Assembly (NCBI RefSeq): GCF_015278125.1
Contig: NZ_JADILO010000037.1
Span: 1 to 36,953 of the forward strand
DNA: 36,953 nt
Direction of reading: 5' to 3'
DNA from: Vibrio fluminensis
Lineage (GTDB): Bacteria > Pseudomonadota > Gammaproteobacteria > Enterobacterales > Vibrionaceae
The notes beneath the pieces are model-generated. The model saw only the letters and a list, made by a program, of their open reading frames with translations, ran no database searches and had not been told where the DNA came from. How positions within the stretch are numbered: position 1 is the stretch's first letter; each line of letters begins with the position of its first letter. Below are positions 25,984 to 34,742 of this stretch, piece after piece. A program made the position numbers and the translations under genes.

Positions 25984-26565
25984 TTACTCTTCAACAACAG
26001 TTAATATCGAACCATCAAGCTGATAAACAGTTTGAGTGTAAGGGCAGGTAATGGTTAAGTGACCTTCTAATGGCAAATCAAGTTGCTCACCATATTGGCT
26101 CATCCAGCCAATTTGCTTGGCTGGAACCCCCACCATTAGAGCAAAGGGCTTTACATCTTTGTTCACGACAGTACCAGCACCAATGAACGCGTACTCACCA
26201 ATCGTAATACCGCACACAACTGTACAGTTCGCCCCCAAAGTGGCGCCCTTTTTCACGATAGTGTCACGGTATTGGTCTTTGCGTTCAATAAGGGAACGAG
26301 GGTTATAAACATTCGTAAAAACCATGCTGGGTCCACAAAAAACGCCCTCTTCTAAATGAACATTGTCATAAACAGAGACGTTGTTTTGAATTTTACACTG
26401 GTCACCAATGGTCACCTTATTACCAACAAAGACATTTTGCCCCAGAGAGACGCCACGACCAATTTGAGCACCTGAACACACATGCGCCCAGTGCCAAACT
26501 CGTGAACCTTCTCCGATGCTAGCACCATCATCTACAATGGCAGTTTCATGCTGAAAGAAGCTCAT
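25984..26565 (-). CDS. wbpD: UDP-2-acetamido-3-amino-2,3-dideoxy-glucuronate N-acetyltransferase WbpD
   Basis: Acetylates the 3-amino group made by WbpE with acetyl-CoA, giving UDP-GlcNAc(3NAc)A. The 193 residues are almost entirely hexapeptide repeats of a left-handed beta-helix (IGEGSRVWHWAHVCSGAQIG onward, repeating every six residues up to about 165), the usual length for WbpD. The ATG has GGAG six bases upstream. It lies between wbpA (46 bp) and wbpE (8 bp). A related trimeric acyltransferase such as PglD is possible in principle, but length, sequence style and neighbours favour WbpD. Confidence 0.92.
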   Translation of the reverse strand: MSFFQHETAIVDDGASIGEGSRVWHWAHVCSGAQIGRGVSLGQNVFVGNKVTIGDQCKIQNNVSVYDNVHLEEGVFCGPSMVFTNVYNPRSLIERKDQYRDTIVKKGATLGANCTVVCGITIGEYAFIGAGTVVNKDVKPFALMVGVPAKQIGWMSQYGEQLDLPLEGHLTITCPYTQTVYQLDGSILTVVEE

Positions 26566-26611
26566 AGCTACTCCAAATGATTAAAGGGAGCATTCGCCCC
26601 CTTATTATGGA

Positions 26612-27886
26612 TTAAAGACGAATGTCTGCTTCGCCGACACTTAAGACATGTTTCACATCGTATAAAACGTGGGTGTCTTTTCCTAAACGGCGTAAAGCCT
26701 CTACGCCCATCGCTTTCGTCTCACTATGGTCAACCGCCAGTACGATACCGTCATAATGACCTTCTTTCAGTTCATCAATGAGCTCAAGACCATATTCATG
26801 ACGAACTTCTTCTTTTGACGCCCAACTATCGTATACATCAACCGACATATTAAAGTCTTGCAGCTCTTTGACGATGTTGATGATTTTTGTATTACGAACA
26901 TCAGGACAATCCCCTTTAAAGGTAAAGCCTAATATCAGTACTTTTGCTTCATCAATATGGATTTTTTTACTCGCCAGCTTTTTCACTAATTGTGTCGCAA
27001 CATATTCACCCATACCATCATTGATACGACGCCCTGCCAAAATAACTTCTGGACGGTACCCCACCTCTTGAGCTTTATGAGTTAGATAGTACGGGTCAAC
27101 ACTAATACAATGCCCACCAACCAAACCAGGCTTAAATGGTAGGAAGTTCCACTTGGTACCAGCCGCTTTCAACACTTCCTCAGTATCAATGTCTAAGCGA
27201 TTAAAAATCTTCGCGAACTCATTAATGATGGCAATGTTCAAATCACGCTGAGTGTTTTCAATAACCTTTGCCGCTTCAGCAACTTTGATGGAAGAAGCTT
27301 TGTGCGTACCAGCCGTCACAATTGATGCGTACACTGCATCAACAAAATCAGCAACAACGTCTGTAGAACCTGATGTAATTTTCGTGATAGTCGTAAGTCG
27401 ATTCACTTTATCACCTGGGTTTATACGCTCAGGGCTGTAACCAGCAAAAAAGTCTTGGTTAAAAACCAATCCTGACATCTTTTCAATGATAGGAAGGCAC
27501 GCTTCTTCTGTCGCCCCTGGATACACTGTTGATTCGAAAACAACAATGTCCCCTTTTTGAATGACTTGAGCCAATGCTTCAGAAGCTTTTTTTAATGGAG
27601 TCAAGTCGGGCGTATTTTCTTCTGTGATTGGCGTTGGCACCGTCACCACATAGAAATTACATGCTTGCAAATCTTTCAATTGATGGGTGTATTGTAAAAG
27701 AGGTGCGCTTGCCAACTCTTCTGGCGAACACTCTAGAGTAGAATCTTTACCGCTCTCAAGCTCTTGAACACGCGCTATATTGATATCAAAACCCAACGTT
27801 GGGTATTTCTTACCAAACTCAACCGCAAGTGGTAAGCCTACATAACCTAGACCGACGATACCGATATTCAAATTATCTAATTTCAT
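26612..27886 (-). CDS. wbpA: UDP-N-acetylglucosamine 6-dehydrogenase WbpA (VipA/TviB type)
   Basis: NAD-dependent four-electron oxidation of UDP-GlcNAc to UDP-GlcNAcA. The 424 residues have the N-terminal NAD fold with GLGYVG (12-17), the central helix, and the catalytic cysteine in GGHCISVDPYYL (C260), then the C-terminal UDP-binding domain (LGFTFKGDCPDVRNTK). Length and motifs match the VipA/TviB/WbpA group that uses HexNAc substrates, in contrast to the hexose-type Ugd at 30141-31307. It is 15 bp after wbpB. It provides the uronic acid on which WbpB, WbpE and WbpD act. Confidence 0.93.
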   Translation of the reverse strand: MKLDNLNIGIVGLGYVGLPLAVEFGKKYPTLGFDINIARVQELESGKDSTLECSPEELASAPLLQYTHQLKDLQACNFYVVTVPTPITEENTPDLTPLKKASEALAQVIQKGDIVVFESTVYPGATEEACLPIIEKMSGLVFNQDFFAGYSPERINPGDKVNRLTTITKITSGSTDVVADFVDAVYASIVTAGTHKASSIKVAEAAKVIENTQRDLNIAIINEFAKIFNRLDIDTEEVLKAAGTKWNFLPFKPGLVGGHCISVDPYYLTHKAQEVGYRPEVILAGRRINDGMGEYVATQLVKKLASKKIHIDEAKVLILGFTFKGDCPDVRNTKIINIVKELQDFNMSVDVYDSWASKEEVRHEYGLELIDELKEGHYDGIVLAVDHSETKAMGVEALRRLGKDTHVLYDVKHVLSVGEADIRL

Positions 27887-27901
27887 TTGTTATCCAAAGT
27901 A

Positions 27902-28942
27902 TTATAAATTCAGTGGCAAACCGATTTCTTTACCATCACGAGCGGAGCGATAAGTGCTAATAAGCAGCTCTAGTGATTTTAAGCCTTCACGTCCATCGGT
28001 CTCTGGCTCCGCTTTACCTCGTAAAACGTCAGCCACATTTTGGAAATAAGGTGGGTGACCAAAACCGTAAACTGATGTGGTCTGATAGTTCGCGCTGTTA
28101 ATATCTTTGTCGTAGTCGCGCTCATCTTCAAACGTCCACTCTTGAATATCATTCACCGCAACACCACCGATTATTACCGTGCCTTTTTCACCAAGAATAG
28201 TAATCGAACCTTCAAGGTTTTTCGGATAAGTACACATGGTCACAGCCATAGAGCCAAGCGCACCATTACGCCACTTAATATTCACCACACCCGTATCTTC
28301 AACATCAATGTCACGGTGGGTCGACGTCATGGCGTGAACTTTCTCTACCGGACCAATTAACCAATGCATTAAATCCACATAGTGTGTAGCTTGATTCATA
28401 AAGGCACCGCCATCCATATCCCAAGTACCAGACCAAGCAGCACGGTCGTAATATTCTTGCGGACGGGTCCAAAAGACGTTGAGGTGAACCATATGAATTT
28501 GACCAAAGCGCTTTTCGGTCACCGCACGTTTTAGCAGCTGAAGTGTAGAGTTACGGCGGTTTTGTTTCACAACGAATAGACGAACACCTTCTTCATCACA
28601 AGCGCGTACCATGTCAAGACCATCTTGCCATTTTGTTGCCATTGGTTTTTCCGTCACCACGTGCACTTTGGCTTTAGCTGCTTTAATGGTTTGAGATGCA
28701 TGTAATCCACTAGGAGTACACAGCGTCACTAAATCCAAACTCTCAGAAGCCAGCAAGTCGTCAATCGAGAGGTATCCTGGAACACCATATTGCGCAGTGT
28801 GTTGCTCTAGTACATGAGGGTTATTGTCACAGATAGCAACTAATTCATATTCAGAACTTAATTGCTCAATAGAGCCAAAGTGGTTTTTTGAGATGCGTCC
28901 ACAACCTACGACAGCGATTCGAATTTTCCTATTCTCGACCAT
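27902..28942 (-). CDS. wbpB: UDP-GlcNAcA 3-dehydrogenase WbpB (Gfo/Idh/MocA family)
   Basis: NAD-dependent oxidation of C3 of UDP-GlcNAcA to the 3-keto sugar. The ATG at 28942, with an AGAAGG ribosome site, gives 346 residues starting MVENRKIRIAVVGCG. The frame open to 29074 has no support. Visible are the Rossmann motif GCGRIS (13-18), EKPMA (the Gfo/Idh/MocA lysine block, near 96-100) and the GGAFMNQATHYVDLMHWL catalytic segment (near 177-194). This is the first gene of the 24-kb minus-strand locus, so the promoter must lie in 28943-29161 or within upstream DNA. The identification is supported by wbpA, D and E directly downstream. Confidence 0.93.
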   Translation of the reverse strand: MVENRKIRIAVVGCGRISKNHFGSIEQLSSEYELVAICDNNPHVLEQHTAQYGVPGYLSIDDLLASESLDLVTLCTPSGLHASQTIKAAKAKVHVVTEKPMATKWQDGLDMVRACDEEGVRLFVVKQNRRNSTLQLLKRAVTEKRFGQIHMVHLNVFWTRPQEYYDRAAWSGTWDMDGGAFMNQATHYVDLMHWLIGPVEKVHAMTSTHRDIDVEDTGVVNIKWRNGALGSMAVTMCTYPKNLEGSITILGEKGTVIIGGVAVNDIQEWTFEDERDYDKDINSANYQTTSVYGFGHPPYFQNVADVLRGKAEPETDGREGLKSLELLISTYRSARDGKEIGLPLNL

Positions 28943-29161
28943 ACGAGCCTTCTCTAATTGTATTATTTTTGTGACATTTAGTGTTTGTAGAAATCTGTCA
29001 CTTGCACGACAGATAACAAAATGTAATACGCAAGTATATCGAACATTCTGATTTAGAGCGAGGGCTGTGGACATAGGTCGAACACATTTGATCGACGCTA
29101 TCAGGGACTATAGTCACATGATATACTTTACGGATCCCTTTCTAGTATTAGGAATTCTTTA
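28943..29161. promoter_or_regulatory. Divergent intergenic region of the polysaccharide locus and hldD
   Basis: This 219-bp region must hold promoters for both the 21-gene minus-strand run and hldD. On the plus strand TATACT (29122-29127) and TTGATC (29088-29093) with TATAGT (29109-29114, 15 bp apart) are possible promoter hexamers, and AGGA (29150-29153) is the hldD ribosome site. On the minus strand TATACT occurs at 29038-29033 without a convincing -35. I looked for an ops/JUMPstart core (GGCGGTAG) on the minus strand and found none. All promoter positions are tentative. Confidence 0.4.
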
Positions 29162-30103
29162 ATGATCATCGTAACTGGCGGCGCTGGCATGATTGGCAGC
29201 AACATCATCAAAGCACTCAATGAAAAAGGTATTAACGATATTTTAGTTGTTGATAACCTAAAAAATGGCAAGAAGTTTCAAAACCTTGTTGATCTAGACA
29301 TCGCTGATTACATGGATCGCGATGACTTCCTTATGCAGATCATGGCAGGAGAAAACTTTGGACCTATTGAAGCGATTTTCCATGAGGGCGCTTGCTCTGC
29401 GACTACTGAGTGGGATGGCAAATACATCATGCTCAACAACTACGAATACTCAAAAGAGCTTCTTCATTACTGCTTAGAGCGCGAGATTCCATTCCTTTAT
29501 GCCTCATCAGCAGCTACTTATGGTGAAACCGATACCTTTATTGAAGAAAAACAATATGAAGGTGCATTGAATGTTTACGGTTACTCAAAACAGCAGTTCG
29601 ACAACTACGTCCGTCGCATTTGGCAAGATGCACAAGAGCATGGTGAGGAGCTTTCGCAAATTACCGGTTTCCGCTACTTCAACGTTTATGGTCCGCGTGA
29701 ACAACATAAAGGCTCAATGGCATCGGTTGCCTTCCACCTCAATAACCAGATGAATGCTGGCGAAAATCCGAAACTTTTTGCGGGCAGTGAACATTTCAAA
29801 CGTGATTTCGTTTACGTTGGTGATGTCTCAGCAGTAAACCTATGGTTCCTAAAGCAGGGTATCTCTGGTATTTTCAACCTCGGCACAGGGCAAGCTGAGT
29901 CATTTAATGAAGTTGCAAAAGCCGTTATCAATTTTCATAGCAAAGGTGAAGTAGAGACTATTCCTTTTCCTGAGCATTTGAAAGGGGCTTACCAAGAGTA
30001 CACTCAGGCTGATTTAACTAAGTTACGTCAAGCTGGATGCAATCATAATTTTAAAACCGTGGCCCAAGGCGTTGCCGAGTACATGGCTATTATCAATAAA
30101 TAA
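29162..30103 (+). CDS. hldD: ADP-L-glycero-D-manno-heptose 6-epimerase HldD (RfaD/GmhD)
   Basis: Last step of ADP-heptose synthesis for the LPS inner core. The 313-residue extended SDR protein has the NADP fold GGAGMIG (6-12) and the catalytic YxxxK as Y139-GYS-K143, with FRYFNVYGPRE after it; E. coli HldD is 310 residues. Start ATG at 29162 with AGGA upstream. As in other vibrios it marks the conserved right boundary of the variable polysaccharide locus (where it is often called gmhD) and is divergent from wbpB. It precedes ugd by 37 bp. Confidence 0.96.
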   Translation: MIIVTGGAGMIGSNIIKALNEKGINDILVVDNLKNGKKFQNLVDLDIADYMDRDDFLMQIMAGENFGPIEAIFHEGACSATTEWDGKYIMLNNYEYSKELLHYCLEREIPFLYASSAATYGETDTFIEEKQYEGALNVYGYSKQQFDNYVRRIWQDAQEHGEELSQITGFRYFNVYGPREQHKGSMASVAFHLNNQMNAGENPKLFAGSEHFKRDFVYVGDVSAVNLWFLKQGISGIFNLGTGQAESFNEVAKAVINFHSKGEVETIPFPEHLKGAYQEYTQADLTKLRQAGCNHNFKTVAQGVAEYMAIINK

Positions 30104-30140
30104 CAGCCATTCTTAATGTAATTTGTTTGAGGATATTGTG

Positions 30141-31307
30141 GTGAAAATTGCCGTTGCTGGTACTGGTTATGTTGGGTTATCAAATGCCATGTTGCTAGCT
30201 CAAAACAATCAGGTGGTCGCACTTGATATTATTGCTGAAAAAGTTGAGATGCTGAATAACAAGCGCTCACCTATCGTCGACACCGAGATTGAGCACTTTC
30301 TTACCGACAAAAAGTTAGCTTTTAAAGCAACAACCAATAAGCAAGAAGCATATGAAAACGCTGATTACGTTATCATTGCTACCCCAACGGACTACGATCC
30401 TCAAACTAATTACTTCAACACCTCGTCAGTTGAAGCAGTTATCAAAGATGTTATGCAGGTCAATTCATCCGCAACCATGATAATCAAATCAACCGTTCCG
30501 GTCGGCTATACGGAAAGAGTGAAGCAAGAATTAGGCTGTGAAAACATCATCTTTTCTCCGGAATTCTTACGCGAAGGTAAAGCGTTGTATGACAACCTTT
30601 ATCCATCGCGAATTATCGTAGGCGAACAGAGCAAACGCGCAGAGATCTTTGCCCAGCTATTAGTCAATGGGGCTGAAAAGCAAAATATCCCGGTGTTGTT
30701 CACTAACTCGACAGAAGCCGAAGCGGTTAAGCTATTCTCAAATACTTATCTAGCGATGCGAGTAGCATACTTTAATGAGTTAGACTCATACGCTGAAGCT
30801 CACGGTCTTGACTCTCGTCAGATTATTGAAGGAGTCGGACTCGATCCTCGTATCGGGAACCACTATAACAACCCTTCTTTTGGTTACGGCGGTTATTGTT
30901 TACCAAAAGATACCAAACAGTTACTGGCAAACTATCAAGAAGTTCCAAATAACATTATTGGTGCGATTGTAGACGCAAACCGAACTCGTAAAGACTTCAT
31001 TTCAGAAAGTGTGCTTCAACGAAACCCGCAAGTTGTCGGTATCTATCGTTTGGTGATGAAAGCGGGCTCAGATAATTTCCGCGCGTCATCGATTCAAGGG
31101 ATAATGAAGCGCCTTAAAGCCAAAGGGGTAAAAGTGGTTGTCTATGAGCCCGTATTGCAAGACTCGGAGTTCTTCCATTCTCGTGTAATCAAGGATGAAT
31201 CTGAATTCTTTGATATCTGTGACACCATCGTATCCAACCGAATGTACCCAGAGCTCGAATCTGTCGCTAATAAGGTATACACCCGAGATCTGTTTGGCTG
31301 TGACTAG
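30141..31307 (+). CDS. ugd: UDP-glucose 6-dehydrogenase Ugd
   Basis: Oxidises UDP-glucose to UDP-glucuronate. A GTG start at 30141, seven bases after GAGGA (30129-30133), gives 388 residues, the same length as E. coli Ugd; a TTG start at 30123 would put the ribosome site inside the gene. Motifs are GTGYVG (7-12), STVPVGYT (117-124) and the catalytic cysteine in GYGGYCLPKDTKQL (C253). It belongs to the short hexose-type group. UDP-glucuronate could feed the polysaccharide, the core (glucuronic or galacturonic acid after epimerisation) or lipid A modification. It is followed by a hairpin terminator. Confidence 0.92.
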   Translation: MKIAVAGTGYVGLSNAMLLAQNNQVVALDIIAEKVEMLNNKRSPIVDTEIEHFLTDKKLAFKATTNKQEAYENADYVIIATPTDYDPQTNYFNTSSVEAVIKDVMQVNSSATMIIKSTVPVGYTERVKQELGCENIIFSPEFLREGKALYDNLYPSRIIVGEQSKRAEIFAQLLVNGAEKQNIPVLFTNSTEAEAVKLFSNTYLAMRVAYFNELDSYAEAHGLDSRQIIEGVGLDPRIGNHYNNPSFGYGGYCLPKDTKQLLANYQEVPNNIIGAIVDANRTRKDFISESVLQRNPQVVGIYRLVMKAGSDNFRASSIQGIMKRLKAKGVKVVVYEPVLQDSEFFHSRVIKDESEFFDICDTIVSNRMYPELESVANKVYTRDLFGCD

Positions 31308-31328
31308 ATAGCATATACTCCTCACTTT

Positions 31329-31356
31329 AGAGATGGGGTTAACCTACCCTATCTCT
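31329..31356 (+). terminator. Probable terminator after ugd
   Basis: AGAGATGGGGT (31329-31339) pairs with ACCCTATCTCT (31346-31356) with one G-T wobble around a TAACCT loop. The following sequence is only moderately T-rich, so efficiency is uncertain. It separates hldD-ugd from the lpxM operon. Confidence 0.6.
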
Positions 31357-31404
31357 CATTGCTAACTTTCCTTTATCATATATCTTTAACTGAAACAGCA
31401 AACA

Positions 31405-31432
31405 TTGCGTGATACACTAATGTGTATAAAAT
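31405..31432 (+). promoter_or_regulatory. Candidate promoter and palindrome for the lpxM-waa operon
   Basis: TTGCGT (31405-31410) and TAAAAT (31427-31432) are spaced by 16 bp upstream of lpxM. Between them lies an inverted repeat, ATACAC (31412-31417) and GTGTAT (31422-31427), separated by TAAT, that could be an operator. Found by eye; tentative. Confidence 0.35.
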
Positions 31433-31471
31433 TAGACTAACTTTTCGCGCGAAGCGCCTATTGAGCAATAT

Positions 31472-32458
31472 ATGTCTACATCTCCACGCAATGACTTTGA
31501 TGAAAAAGCATACAACCCCAAGTTTGCATGGCACTTTTTAGCCCCAAAATATTGGCTAACTTGGTTAGGCGTACTGTTTGCACTACCAATTGCACTTTTA
31601 CCCCTATCTTTCCATCGCTGGTTAGCTACCAAAGCAGCGAATATACTATCTAAAGCCAAATCAGGTCCAGCACATCGCGCGCGAGTTAACTTTGAATTAT
31701 GTTTCCCTGAGTTAAGCTTCGCTGAACGCGAGAAAATGGTTTATGACACACTTTTTACTTCCGGCGTTTTTCTACTTCGCTTTAGTCTACTGAGTTTAAA
31801 GTCTAAATCTTGGTTACAAAGCCAATGCGACTTTGTAAACAAAGAAAACCTCACAAAACTGACTGACGCTGGTGAAAAGGTCATATTACTCGTACCACAC
31901 TCTTGGGCGATCGATATTCCAGCAGTGATGCTGGCATCGATGAATTTACCTGTTTCAGCAATGGCAAAAAAACAAAAAAACCCGGTTACAGATTGGTTGA
32001 TGCACAGACAACGCGTCCAATATGGTGGTCGTGTATACGAGCGCTCTGGCGGGATCAAACCATTTATCAAGTCCGTTAAAGATGGCTACCTCGGTTACTA
32101 TTTGCCAGATCAAGATCATGGTGCTGAATTGAGTGAGTTTGTTCCCTTTTTTGCTACAACTAAAGCAACACTGCCCGGTTTGAGTAAACTAGCAAAGCTC
32201 TCTAAAGCAAAAGTCGTCCCGCTATTTGCCTCAATTAATACTGAAACGGGTCGTTATAGTCTAGAGGTTCTTCCTGCATTAGATATTCAAATGTCAGACT
32301 ATGATGATGCTCGAGCAATGAACCAAGCAATTGAGCACTTTGTTCACCCAAAGCCAGAACAATATATGTGGATATTGCAATTGCTCCGCACTCAAGAAGA
32401 TAACTGTAACTACTACAACTTATTTAAAATACGCTATAGCGATGACTGGATGCTATGA
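31472..32458 (+). CDS. lpxM: Lipid A late acyltransferase LpxM (lauroyl/myristoyl transferase)
   Basis: Adds a secondary acyl chain from acyl-ACP to Kdo2-lipid A at the inner membrane. The 328 residues have one N-terminal hydrophobic helix (about 28-46) and the acyltransferase H-x4-D motif as H143-SWAI-D148 (LVPHSWAIDIP), then YYLPDQDHG and the VPLFA segment. The N-terminal FDEKAYNPKFAWHFLAPKYW is typical of LpxM rather than LpxL. First gene of a tightly packed operon (lpxM-waaL-waaF-waaA-licD-like), with a 4-bp overlap (ATGA) with the next gene. A position-specific function within the late acyltransferases is a likely but unproven call. Confidence 0.88.
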   Translation: MSTSPRNDFDEKAYNPKFAWHFLAPKYWLTWLGVLFALPIALLPLSFHRWLATKAANILSKAKSGPAHRARVNFELCFPELSFAEREKMVYDTLFTSGVFLLRFSLLSLKSKSWLQSQCDFVNKENLTKLTDAGEKVILLVPHSWAIDIPAVMLASMNLPVSAMAKKQKNPVTDWLMHRQRVQYGGRVYERSGGIKPFIKSVKDGYLGYYLPDQDHGAELSEFVPFFATTKATLPGLSKLAKLSKAKVVPLFASINTETGRYSLEVLPALDIQMSDYDDARAMNQAIEHFVHPKPEQYMWILQLLRTQEDNCNYYNLFKIRYSDDWML

Positions 32459-33690
32459 ATAACTTATCAATTAAATTAAATCACATATCTACTTATGTTT
32501 GCGCATTTTTTTTCCTTGCTCTACTAATCAGTCCTGAAAGTTTTAAAATTGCTGCTTTACCTGTTGTAATAATAGCATTATTTAACATATTAAAAACAAA
32601 ACCCTCTTTAAAAATTCAACCCCTTAAATTCATCATCATTAGCCTTGCTGGTTATTTCATATTGACAGTATTGTCTCTTTTAATAAACGGTGGTAGCCCT
32701 AGTGAACTAGACATGCCTAGCCGTGTCATTCTTGCTATTTTAGTTTTACTATTTGTTGCTCATTACCCACCAACAGCTAAAGGGGTTTTTTGGGGAATTT
32801 CTCTTGGTTCGGTATTCTCGAGCCTCATAGCAATATATCATATAAAATCTATTGGTGGTCGTGCATTTGATCACCTTGGATATATGCTCATCCAAGCTGG
32901 TGATATTTCAGCAAGCCTTTGTGTACTCTCACTAGTTTCAGTTTTGTTTGCCAAGAGCAAAAAAGATCGCCTATTACTATTAATTGCATCAATAGGATTC
33001 CTATTAACTTTAGTTACGACTATTCTTTCAGAAGTCCGTGGAGCTTGGATTTTCACACCCGTTATTATATTGGCATTACTCATTACTTATCGTGCACTTT
33101 TTTCCAATCGTTCAAAGATACTTGGGTTAACTTCTATAATATTAATAGCTATTTTAGCCTATCCTACCGTAAAAATCAGATTCGACACCGTGATGGCAAA
33201 TCTGACCGTTTACGAGCATAATGAATCAAGGAATTCTGTTGGAGCTCGTTTAGATTTGTGGAAAGCAGCGATGTATTCAGCTCAAGAAAAACCTTTTTTT
33301 GGTCAAGGCTTTAACGGTGTAGTCCATGCGAAAGAAAAATTAATTGAACAAGGAAAAGTCGGTAGTGTAGTTCTCAAGTACAACCGTGCTCACAACCAAT
33401 TTTTTGAAGAATTACAAACAAAAGGCCTCATTGGTGTACTCGTAATTCTATGCTTCTTCTTTATTCCTCTCTGGGCGCTTGTTAAGAAATGGATAGGGAC
33501 CGACATTGAAGATGATAGACATTTCTTTGCTTTAGCCGGTTGTGTGCATATTACAGCAGTAATTGGATATTGTCTTACACAGCATTTTCTTGCCCATCAC
33601 TCTGGTATAATTATGTATAGCTTAGGTGCAGCTATTTTTGCCGGCGCTGCTTTTGCCGTTCAGCAGTCAACCGAGGTCGAGAAAAAATGA
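32455..33690 (+). CDS. waaL: O-antigen ligase family protein (probable WaaL)
   Basis: Multi-pass inner-membrane protein of 411 residues with about ten to twelve hydrophobic segments and one large periplasmic loop (about 240-320). SEVRGAW (R195) and RAHNQFFEELQTKGLIG (H313) are the conserved Arg and His of the Wzy_C/WaaL family. WaaL joins undecaprenyl-linked O-antigen to the lipid A-core. Position between lpxM and waaF argues for ligase. The same Pfam family includes Wzy polymerases, and since no other Wzy candidate exists in this window, a polymerase role cannot be fully excluded. It overlaps both neighbours by 4 bp. Confidence 0.82.
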   Translation: MNNLSIKLNHISTYVCAFFFLALLISPESFKIAALPVVIIALFNILKTKPSLKIQPLKFIIISLAGYFILTVLSLLINGGSPSELDMPSRVILAILVLLFVAHYPPTAKGVFWGISLGSVFSSLIAIYHIKSIGGRAFDHLGYMLIQAGDISASLCVLSLVSVLFAKSKKDRLLLLIASIGFLLTLVTTILSEVRGAWIFTPVIILALLITYRALFSNRSKILGLTSIILIAILAYPTVKIRFDTVMANLTVYEHNESRNSVGARLDLWKAAMYSAQEKPFFGQGFNGVVHAKEKLIEQGKVGSVVLKYNRAHNQFFEELQTKGLIGVLVILCFFFIPLWALVKKWIGTDIEDDRHFFALAGCVHITAVIGYCLTQHFLAHHSGIIMYSLGAAIFAGAAFAVQQSTEVEKK

Positions 33691-34742
33691 AAATTCTAAT
33701 AATAGGTCCATCATGGGTTGGGGATATGGTAATGTCTCAGCCTTTATATACTGTGTTAAAACAACAATACCCTCATAGCCAAATTGATGTTATCGCGCCT
33801 AACTGGTGTAAACCAATTCTTGAGAGAATGCCAGAAGTGCACTCTGCTCTAGAAATGCCTATTGGACATGGTGAGTTCAACTTATCCTCTCGTCTAAATA
33901 TTGGTAAAAATCTAAGAGCAACACAATATGATCGAGCCTACATATTGCCTAAATCTGCCAAATCTGCACTAATACCTTGGTTTGCCAAAATACCGGTCAG
34001 AGTCGGCTGGAAAGGTGAAATGCGCTACGGGCTACTTAATGATCTAAGAACTAATATGAAGTCATTCCAATATATGGTCGAGCGCTATGTTGCGTTAGCA
34101 TATCCAAAAACAAGTATGCTGGATTCTACCTCTTTGGGAGGGCTTGAATCTCTACCAAGACCAAGGCTTAAAATTAATAAAGCAGCTCAGCATTCTGTTG
34201 TAGAAAAATTCAATTTGAATATATCAACACCTGTTATTGGTCTATGCCCAGGAGCCGAATTTGGACCTGCAAAAAAGTGGCCAGAAAAGCACTATGCCGA
34301 AGTAGCAAATGAAATGTGCAATCAAGGTCGACAAGTCTGGCTCTTTGGCTCACAGAAAGATCATCCGACATGTCAAAAAATTCGCTCACTCGTTGAAGAT
34401 AAAAATAAATGTAAGATTCAAGTTTTGGCTGGTGATACAAGCCTAATTGAAGCTGTCGATTTATTAGCGCTTTGCAAAACTGTCGTTGCAAATGATTCAG
34501 GATTAATGCATGTAGCAGCTGCAGTCGGTTGCAATGTTGTGGCTGTGTATGGTTCTACATCTCCAAAATATACTCCCCCTTTGGCGGATCATGTAGATAT
34601 ACTATCTACAGATATAAAATGTAGACCTTGCTTCCAAAGAGAATGTCAATATCAGCACTTAAAATGCTTAACCGAACTACCCTCATCTTGGGTAATTGAT
34701 TCAATCCATAAACTTGAGTCAATAGTGGAAAAAGAATGTTAG
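33687..34742 (+). CDS. waaF: ADP-heptose--LPS heptosyltransferase II WaaF
   Basis: Adds the second heptose of the LPS inner core from ADP-heptose, which hldD supplies. The 351-residue GT9 enzyme starts MKILIIGPSWVGDMVMSQPL, the characteristic WaaF N-terminus, and has GLCPGAEFGPAKKWP and the donor-binding NDSGLMHVAAAVG, followed by AVYGSTSP. Length matches E. coli WaaF (348). It overlaps waaL by 4 bp and waaA by 7 bp, so translation is likely coupled. Cytosolic, membrane-associated. It could in principle be another GT9 heptosyltransferase, but the N-terminus and length fit WaaF best. Confidence 0.94.
   Translation: MKILIIGPSWVGDMVMSQPLYTVLKQQYPHSQIDVIAPNWCKPILERMPEVHSALEMPIGHGEFNLSSRLNIGKNLRATQYDRAYILPKSAKSALIPWFAKIPVRVGWKGEMRYGLLNDLRTNMKSFQYMVERYVALAYPKTSMLDSTSLGGLESLPRPRLKINKAAQHSVVEKFNLNISTPVIGLCPGAEFGPAKKWPEKHYAEVANEMCNQGRQVWLFGSQKDHPTCQKIRSLVEDKNKCKIQVLAGDTSLIEAVDLLALCKTVVANDSGLMHVAAAVGCNVVAVYGSTSPKYTPPLADHVDILSTDIKCRPCFQRECQYQHLKCLTELPSSWVIDSIHKLESIVEKEC

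Noticed and set aside
28943..29074. N-terminal extension of WbpB by 44 residues
   Set aside because: No family homology in that part; the ATG at 28942 has a good ribosome site and begins the Rossmann fold at the usual distance.
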